Assembly (NCBI GenBank): GCA_049509675.1
Contig: JBEKZQ010000076.1
Coordinates: 1-16,722, forward strand
DNA length: 16,722 bases
Reading direction: 5' to 3'
From: JBEKZQ01 sp049509675
GTDB taxonomy: Bacteria; Planctomycetota; Planctomycetia; Pirellulales; Thermoguttaceae
A model generated the notes under the pieces. The model worked only from the letters and a program-made list of their open reading frames with translations, was not told where the DNA came from and did no database searches. Below are positions 11,888 to 16,722 of the stretch, piece by piece. Position numbers and translations under genes: made by a program. Positions within the stretch are counted from its first letter, which is position 1. The number at the start of each line of letters is the position of its first letter.

Positions 11888-13974
11888 TGAGCAGCCCACG
11901 ATATGAAATCGCCTCCGGTCACCCCCATCCGCTCGGCGCGGTCCCGGACGCCAACGGCGTGAACTTCTCGGTCTTTTCGCGGAACGCCACGTCAGTCGAG
12001 TTGCTGCTCTTCGACGAGCACGACGACCGGGAACCGGCCCAGATCGTCAAGCTGGACGCGGCGGTGAACAAGACCTTCTTCTTCTGGCACGTTTACATCG
12101 GGGGACTGCGGCCCGGCGCTCACTACGCCTACCGGGTTGACGGCCCCGCGGACCTTCACGGGCAAGGGTTCCGCTTCAACCCCGGCAAGGTTCTCATCGA
12201 CCCCTACGCCTGCGGCAACACGGACGCCCTTTGGAACCGGGCCGACGCCTGCGGCCCGAACGGCAATCTGGCAAGCTCGATGCGGAGCGTGGTCATCGAC
12301 GTTTCGGACTACGACTGGGAAGGCGATCGTCCGCTCAGCCAGGCGATGAACGAGATGGTGATCTACGAGATGCACGCCGGCGGCTTCACGCAGCACGCGT
12401 CGTCGGGCGTCGGGCACCCCGGCACCTTCGATGGGATCGTCGAGAAGATACCGTATCTGAAGGAGTTGGGGATCACGGCCGTGGAACTGCTGCCGGTGAT
12501 GGAGTTCGACCGCAAGGAACTGCTGCGGATGAAGCCGGACGGCAGCGGGCCGCTCACCAATTACTGGGGCTACAGCACCGTGAGTTTCTTCGCGCCGGAA
12601 TCCAGCTACTGCGTCTTGCCCGAGCAGGGGGCGCACGTCCGCGAGTTCCGCGACCTGGTCAAGGCCCTGCACCGCGCCGGCATCGCGGTCATTCTCGACA
12701 CGGTGTTCAACCACACGAGCGAGGGCAACCACCTGGGGCCCACGATCAACTTCAAGGGATTGTGCAACGAGATTGCCTACCATTTGACGCCGTCCGACCG
12801 GCAGTATTACATGGACTACTCGGGCTGCGGCAACACGGTGAACTGCAATCACCCCATCATGCAGAAGTTCATCCTGGAGTGCCTGGAGTTCTGGGTCAAG
12901 CAGATGCACGTGGACGGTTTCCGCTTCGACGAGGGGTCGATCCTCTCGCGTGGCGAGGACGGCGTGCCGATGGTCCATCCGCCGGTAATATGGAGCATCG
13001 AACTGTCCGAGTCCTTGCTGGACGCCAAGATCATCGCCGAGGCCTGGGACGCGGCCGGCCTGTACCAGATCGGCTACTTCCCCGGTTACCGCTGGGCGGA
13101 ATGGAACGGCCGCTTTCGCGACGACATTCGCCGCTTCGTGCGCGGCGATCCGGGGCTGGTCGCGGCCGTGGCCTCGCGCATCGCGGGCAGCGCCGACATC
13201 TACCAGGCCAGCGGCCACCTGCCCATCAACAGCATCAATTTCGTGACCTGCCACGATGGATTCACGCTCAACGACCTGGTATCTTACAACGCGAAGCACA
13301 ACGAGGCCAACGGCGAGGACAACCGCGACGGCATTAACGACAACTTGAGCTGGAACTGCGGCGTGGAAGGCGAAAGCGACGACCCGGCCGTCGAGGCCCT
13401 GCGCAGCCGGCAGATCCGCAACTTCGCCGCCATCCTGTTGCTCGCCCAAGGCGTGCCCATGGTCTTGGCGGGCGATGAGATCCGTCAGACCCAGAAAGGC
13501 AACAACAACGCCTATTGCCAGGACAACGAAATCAGTTGGTTCGACTGGCGATTGCTGAAGAAGCACGGCGATTTGTTCCGCTTCTGGAAGCTGATGATCG
13601 ACTTCCGCAAACGCCATCCGGCCATTCATCGCTCCCGCTTCTTCGACGGCAAGGTGAACGATCGCGGCTTGCCGGATGTCAGTTGGCACGGCTGCCAGCT
13701 CTTGCACCCGGGCTGGGATGATCCCAACGCCCGCGCCCTGGCGTTCACCTTGGCCGGCTTCGGTCCGGAGGCCGACATCCACGCCATATTGAACATGGAC
13801 GCCCAAGGGCTGGATTTCGAGGTCCCGGCCGTGCAGGGACGGCAGTGGCGCCTGGTGGTGGACACGGCACAGTCGTCGCCGCAAGACATCGCCGAGCCGG
13901 GGCAGGAGAAAGCGATCGCCGGCCAACGGCTGCACGTCGAGGGGCGCAGCGTGGTCGTTTTGCTCGCCCGCTGA
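11887..13974 (+). CDS. glgX: Glycogen debranching enzyme (GlgX/TreX-type isoamylase, GH13_11)
   Basis: This 695-residue cytoplasmic enzyme cleaves alpha-1,6 branches of limit-dextrinised glycogen. ATG 11887 fits the family N-terminus ('YEIASGHPHPLGA') better than an upstream in-frame ATG at 11839 that would start within the repeats. Residues 1-145 are a CBM48-like domain ('GVNFSVFSRNATSVELLLFD', then 'HYAYRVDGP'). The GH13 barrel follows with 'DTVFNHTSEGNH' (271-282), nucleophile Asp348 in 'HVDGFRFDEGSIL', acid/base Glu385 in 'KIIAEAWDAAG' and third Asp457 in 'NFVTCHDGFTLNDLVSYN'. The isoamylase insertion 'KHNEANGEDNRDGINDNLSW' (470-489) is typical. The C-terminal beta domain ends with 'RSVVVLLAR'. 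Length and catalytic set are complete. No other glycogen gene is adjacent; it converges with the rhomboid gene 17 bp downstream. Confidence 0.93.
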   Translation: MSSPRYEIASGHPHPLGAVPDANGVNFSVFSRNATSVELLLFDEHDDREPAQIVKLDAAVNKTFFFWHVYIGGLRPGAHYAYRVDGPADLHGQGFRFNPGKVLIDPYACGNTDALWNRADACGPNGNLASSMRSVVIDVSDYDWEGDRPLSQAMNEMVIYEMHAGGFTQHASSGVGHPGTFDGIVEKIPYLKELGITAVELLPVMEFDRKELLRMKPDGSGPLTNYWGYSTVSFFAPESSYCVLPEQGAHVREFRDLVKALHRAGIAVILDTVFNHTSEGNHLGPTINFKGLCNEIAYHLTPSDRQYYMDYSGCGNTVNCNHPIMQKFILECLEFWVKQMHVDGFRFDEGSILSRGEDGVPMVHPPVIWSIELSESLLDAKIIAEAWDAAGLYQIGYFPGYRWAEWNGRFRDDIRRFVRGDPGLVAAVASRIAGSADIYQASGHLPINSINFVTCHDGFTLNDLVSYNAKHNEANGEDNRDGINDNLSWNCGVEGESDDPAVEALRSRQIRNFAAILLLAQGVPMVLAGDEIRQTQKGNNNAYCQDNEISWFDWRLLKKHGDLFRFWKLMIDFRKRHPAIHRSRFFDGKVNDRGLPDVSWHGCQLLHPGWDDPNARALAFTLAGFGPEADIHAILNMDAQGLDFEVPAVQGRQWRLVVDTAQSSPQDIAEPGQEKAIAGQRLHVEGRSVVVLLAR

Positions 13975-13991
13975 TACTCACCTTGGCGCAC

Positions 13992-14582
13992 TCATGGTTG
14001 TGCTCCCGGTCCCTCGCTGCCCTGCCGGGACTGCCTGGTCAACACGCACGCCACGATCCCACCGGCAACGGCGCCGCAGAGATGCCCGTCCCAGGAGATC
14101 TGGGAACCAAGCCGTGGCAGGACGCCGGAAATGAGCGCGCCGCCGTAGCCGAATCCCACGACGACAGCGACGGCGAGCGGGACAAGTCGTTTTTCCAGAA
14201 AGCCGGACAGGATCAAAAAGGCAACCAGACCGAAGATCAGGCCGCTCGCCCCGATGTGGATTGCGGACCGTCCAAAGAGCCATAGCAGCAAGCCGCCCAG
14301 CAAGACGACATCGACAACGATCTCCCACGACCGGGCCTTGGAACCGGCCAAAAGGGCCAATAGGACGAACAGGGGAAAGGTGTTGCTGAGGATGTGATGC
14401 AGATCGGCATGAAGAAACGGCATGGCCGGAATCCCTGCCAACCCGCCCAGGGTGCGGGGAACCACGCCGAAGCCGTCCAGGCTTGGAAGGAACCGACTGA
14501 TGATGAACACGCCCCAGATAACGCCGATCAGCGCGATGATGCCGTAGAGTTCTTCCCGGATGGTGTGCGAGGCGTTTCGCAT
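13992..14582 (-). CDS. Rhomboid-family intramembrane serine protease
   Basis: This is a 196-residue protein. The start ATG at 14582 was chosen because it leaves 13 nt after the upstream stop and matches the family N-terminus; the longer frame has a hydrophilic extension overlapping the upstream gene. Five to six hydrophobic segments are visible. Catalytic features of the rhomboid fold are 'FLHADLHHILSNTFPL' (56-71, with the His and Asn of the oxyanion hole), 'HIGASGLIFG' (109-118, nucleophile Ser113) and 'WDGHLCGAVAGG' (164-175, His167). All dyad residues are present, so it should be active in the inner membrane. It is the last gene of the minus-strand operon with a membrane coiled-coil protein and an ABC transporter; cleavage of the coiled-coil protein is an attractive but untested idea. 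Confidence 0.88.
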   Translation of the reverse strand: MRNASHTIREELYGIIALIGVIWGVFIISRFLPSLDGFGVVPRTLGGLAGIPAMPFLHADLHHILSNTFPLFVLLALLAGSKARSWEIVVDVVLLGGLLLWLFGRSAIHIGASGLIFGLVAFLILSGFLEKRLVPLAVAVVVGFGYGGALISGVLPRLGSQISWDGHLCGAVAGGIVACVLTRQSRQGSEGPGAQP

Positions 14583-14595
14583 GGTCGGCTCGCCC

Positions 14596-15468
14596 TCACT
14601 TCTGTACGACGGCCGTTTTCGCACGGATGAGCTCGGGGGGATCGCTGTCCACGGAATCCAATCCGGTGGCAAACTGCAATTCGTTCATCGTCCGTTCCGT
14701 ATCGAGCAAGCTCGATGCAACGTGGTCTACCTCGCTGGTAATGAATTCAGGCTCCTGCCGATTGACCGCCATCTCGCCTAACGAACGGATCTTGTTCTCC
14801 AGGCGATCGATTTCCGCCAGGATCAGCCGATAATTGTCGCTCGCTTTGTTCAGGTTCGTCAAACGAATGCGACTGGTCTGGAGGTTGTCATCGAGCGCCG
14901 CACGGATTCGCTGGCTGCTTGGTTCGTTCTCTCCGGCCGGTAATTGAGCGATCTGTTGCTGGAGTTTCTGGATGTCTTTCTGGATCTGGTCGGCGGGCGT
15001 CCTCTGTAAGAACTGCGCCAGTGCATACTGCGTGTAGAGCAAGCGCAGATGAATCCACAGCAGGCGGTCCAGGCCGGTCGCTTGGAATTGCTCCAGCGGC
15101 GCGTCCGTCGCACCCATGCCCGGATGTTTCAGTTCCAGAGAAAGACGACGAAGCTCGACGCACTGGGCGCGGAGCAAATCAAATCGCTGCAACAGATCCT
15201 TGGGCAACTTGCGCAAGATATGATCGAGAATCTGTTGGCTGGCCCGGGAGGTTTCGGCACGCTCGGCCTTCGCCGCTTGCGCATCGACGTAGCTCTGGAA
15301 CCTGGGATGACTTCCCAACAGACCGACGTAAGCGATTTCGCCGGCCAGTACGATCGGCATGAAGACGTCGGCATAGCCGCTTAACAACGAGAACCCCATG
15401 CCGGCAAGAAAAACCAGCAGGTTCCAATGGGTGAGAAAGGCTGCTTTCAGGTACTTGCCGAAATGCAC
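14596..15468 (-). CDS. Uncharacterised membrane-anchored coiled-coil protein
   Basis: This is a 290-residue protein if it starts at GTG 15468, which has GGAG 7 nt upstream and lies 4 nt after the ABC ATPase stop; a GTG at 15489, overlapping that gene by 17 bp, is the alternative. After a short basic N-terminus ('HFGKYLKAAFLTHWN') there are two adjacent hydrophobic segments (about 16-33 and 36-53), a likely helical hairpin. The remaining 235 residues are cytoplasmic-type helices rich in Gln, Leu, Arg and Glu: 'QQILDHILRKLPKDLLQRFD', 'DIQKLQQQIAQL' and 'ILAEIDRLENKIRSLGE', probably forming coiled coils. I recognise no enzyme motif. Relatives with the same N-terminal 'K-AFL--WNLL' hairpin occur in planctomycetes by my recollection. 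Tight packing between ABC ATPase and rhomboid genes suggests a shared membrane task. Confidence 0.75.
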   Translation of the reverse strand: MHFGKYLKAAFLTHWNLLVFLAGMGFSLLSGYADVFMPIVLAGEIAYVGLLGSHPRFQSYVDAQAAKAERAETSRASQQILDHILRKLPKDLLQRFDLLRAQCVELRRLSLELKHPGMGATDAPLEQFQATGLDRLLWIHLRLLYTQYALAQFLQRTPADQIQKDIQKLQQQIAQLPAGENEPSSQRIRAALDDNLQTSRIRLTNLNKASDNYRLILAEIDRLENKIRSLGEMAVNRQEPEFITSEVDHVASSLLDTERTMNELQFATGLDSVDSDPPELIRAKTAVVQK

Positions 15469-15472
15469 GGTT

Positions 15473-16396
15473 CTACTCCGTCGCTTCACGGCCCTGCTTC
15501 TCCAGATGAGAAATCAGGTCGCGAATGTGGTTCACCGTTTCCTGGAAGCGGGGTTCTCGCTGCATGAGGCGGGCCGGGCAGTGGGCCGGCTCGACTTCCA
15601 GCTCTTGCAGGATGGTGCCCGGCGCGCGCCCCATGATATACACGCGGTCGCCGAGGAATACCGCCTCCTCGATGGAATGCGTGACGAAGAACACGGTGGC
15701 CTGCCCTTCCCGCCACAGCGACACCAGCAGATCCTGCATGTCCATGCGCGTCTGGGGGTCCAGGGCGCCGAAGGGCTCGTCCATGAGGATGATCCGCGGC
15801 CGCAAGATCAAGCTCCGCGCGATGGCCACCCGTTGTCGCATGCCCCCGGACAACTCGTGCGGATATTTGTCCGCGTCGGTTTTCACGTCCAGTCCCACGT
15901 GTCCGATCCACTGCCGGCCCAGCTCATCGCGCTGCCGGCGGTCGACGCGCAGGCATTCCAGGCCGAAGGTGACGTTCTCCAGCACGGTGCGGTGATCGAA
16001 ACTGGTGTAATCCTGGAAGACCATGCCGCGGTCCGAGCCCGGCCCGGTGACGGGGCGCTCTTGCACCAGCACTTCACCGGAAGCGGGCGGATGCTGCGGC
16101 GGCAAGCCGGCTATCAAGCGCAGGATCGTGCTCTTGCCGCAGCCGCTGGGGCCCAGGATGCAGATGAACTCGCCCTTCGCGGGCAAATCCTCGACGAAGA
16201 AATTCACGTCCCGAATCGCCGTGAATTCGTTGGGTAAACCGGCGTTGTACGTCTTCGTGACGTGGCGGAACTGGACCACGCGGGGAAGACCGTATGTTTT
16301 GGGCTTGCAAAAACGATCGACGACCTGCCCCATGCCGACAGGGACCGGGACCGCGGCCGGTTGCAACAGGGGGACTTGATCGCGGGGCGCGTTCAT
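15473..16396 (-). CDS. ABC transporter ATP-binding protein (NitT/TauT type)
   Basis: This 307-residue ATPase is of a nitrate/sulfonate/taurine-type importer. The start ATG 16396 has AAGGA 7-8 nt upstream and overlaps the permease stop by 4 bp (ATGA). Motifs are Walker A 'GPSGCGKST' (82-90), Q-loop Gln128, signature 'LSGGMRQRVAIARS' (182-195), Walker B 'IILMDEPFGALD' (202-213) and the H-loop 'FFVTHSIEEAV' (237-247, His240). These are complete. About 40 residues ahead of the ATPase core ('QFRHVTKTY', 42-50) form a Pro/Val-rich extension not normal for the family, possibly a linker. The preceding permease and the tight spacing support a canonical importer; the substrate cannot be told because no periplasmic binding protein is in view. 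Confidence 0.92.
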   Translation of the reverse strand: MNAPRDQVPLLQPAAVPVPVGMGQVVDRFCKPKTYGLPRVVQFRHVTKTYNAGLPNEFTAIRDVNFFVEDLPAKGEFICILGPSGCGKSTILRLIAGLPPQHPPASGEVLVQERPVTGPGSDRGMVFQDYTSFDHRTVLENVTFGLECLRVDRRQRDELGRQWIGHVGLDVKTDADKYPHELSGGMRQRVAIARSLILRPRIILMDEPFGALDPQTRMDMQDLLVSLWREGQATVFFVTHSIEEAVFLGDRVYIMGRAPGTILQELEVEPAHCPARLMQREPRFQETVNHIRDLISHLEKQGREATE

Positions 16397-16722
16397 GGTT
16401 CTTTCCTTGGCGCGGCAACGTCCGGAGTCTTGGTTGACGTGGGGGCGACCGCCAGCGCGGCCGCATCCAGCGGCCGGAAAAACAGCGCCCAGAAGGCTTC
16501 CCACGCCCGCATCGTCGCCCGCACCGCGCCGTGCAACAAGCCGTCGCCGCCGTACTGGTACGGGAACAACTGCCGCTGCACCCAGAACAAGAGACGATCG
16601 ATGGCCAAGGCGACCAGCGGGATCACCATGAGCACCAGGAGGGTGTAGGTGGGGTGGCTGCGTTTTTGCGCCATGTTAATGATGCTTCCCAGCCCGCCCC
16701 GTCCCTCCGTCTGAATCACCTC
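16393..16722 (-). CDS. ABC transporter permease, C-terminal part (partial at right edge)
   Basis: The minus-strand frame is open from the window edge to a TGA at 16393-16395, giving about 109 visible residues. 'TEGRGGLGSIINMAQK' matches the GLG-x-I segment that follows the cytoplasmic EAA loop of NitT/TauT-type permeases. It is followed by the last membrane span ('YTLLVLMVIPLVALAIDRLL') and the basic 'VQRQLFPYQYGG' end. After that comes an extra tail of some 50 residues ('AVRATMRAWEAFWALFFRP' and a Pro/Thr/Ala-rich end) that is longer than usual. The start lies outside the window. The 4-bp overlap with the ATPase gene marks it as the upstream gene of that operon. Confidence 0.85.
   Translation of the reverse strand, partial: EVIQTEGRGGLGSIINMAQKRSHPTYTLLVLMVIPLVALAIDRLLFWVQRQLFPYQYGGDGLLHGAVRATMRAWEAFWALFFRPLDAAALAVAPTSTKTPDVAAPRKEP

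Noticed and set aside
11992..13935. 647-codon antisense frame within glgX
   Set aside because: Shadow of a debranching enzyme with all catalytic residues; His/Val/Arg-rich composition only.

Overview
The window is high-GC DNA that reads like a planctomycete chromosome (Pirellulales-like). The grounds are a set of short secreted proteins typical of that phylum (a DUF1080/3-keto-disaccharide hydrolase, a ThuA-like protein, an SGNH esterase and a 'WKLIGPFDN' lamina-type protein), a response regulator fused to an RsbW-type ATPase with a STAS partner, and many short palindromic intergenic repeats. The assignment is inferred from gene content; there is no rRNA or marker gene here.

Left edge (1-2300): a worn region. 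A DDE transposase fragment runs off the left end on the minus strand and abuts the last 37 codons of an alpha/beta-hydrolase. Next come an intact small DUF4186 protein, a possible 26-residue membrane microprotein, a strong hairpin and a palindrome. A secreted DUF1080 hydrolase (+) follows, then a minus-strand remnant of an IS110-family transposase.

Middle (2300-9300): an L-lactate permease (lldP) with a clear intrinsic terminator; a palindrome-rich gap; a minus-strand secreted protein with its own TATAAT promoter; a truncated YhcG/DUF1016 nuclease gene. The stop codon of that gene overlaps the start of an iron-type alcohol dehydrogenase, which in turn overlaps a PfkB-family sugar kinase. After a large imperfect inverted repeat comes a secreted SGNH/GDSL hydrolase.

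Right part (9300-16722): a candidate promoter drives a REC-HATPase fusion and an overlapping STAS gene, which look like a phosphorylation-gated partner switch. They are followed by a secreted ThuA-like protein, a gap with two nested hairpins and repeated 'CTTATCCCC' motifs, and a glycogen-debranching enzyme (glgX) preceded by a duplicated 13-bp leader. Converging on glgX from the right is a tight minus-strand operon: permease C-terminus, ABC ATPase (NitT/TauT type), a membrane-anchored coiled-coil protein and a rhomboid protease.

No tRNA, rRNA, CRISPR array or prophage was seen. The best candidates for something not well described are the dehydrogenase/PfkB kinase pair with altered metal-site and glycine-motif residues, the ABC/coiled-coil/rhomboid operon, the REC-ATPase/STAS switch with a non-canonical STAS phospho-site, and a family of GGAC...CCCC repeats shared by two separate intergenic regions.
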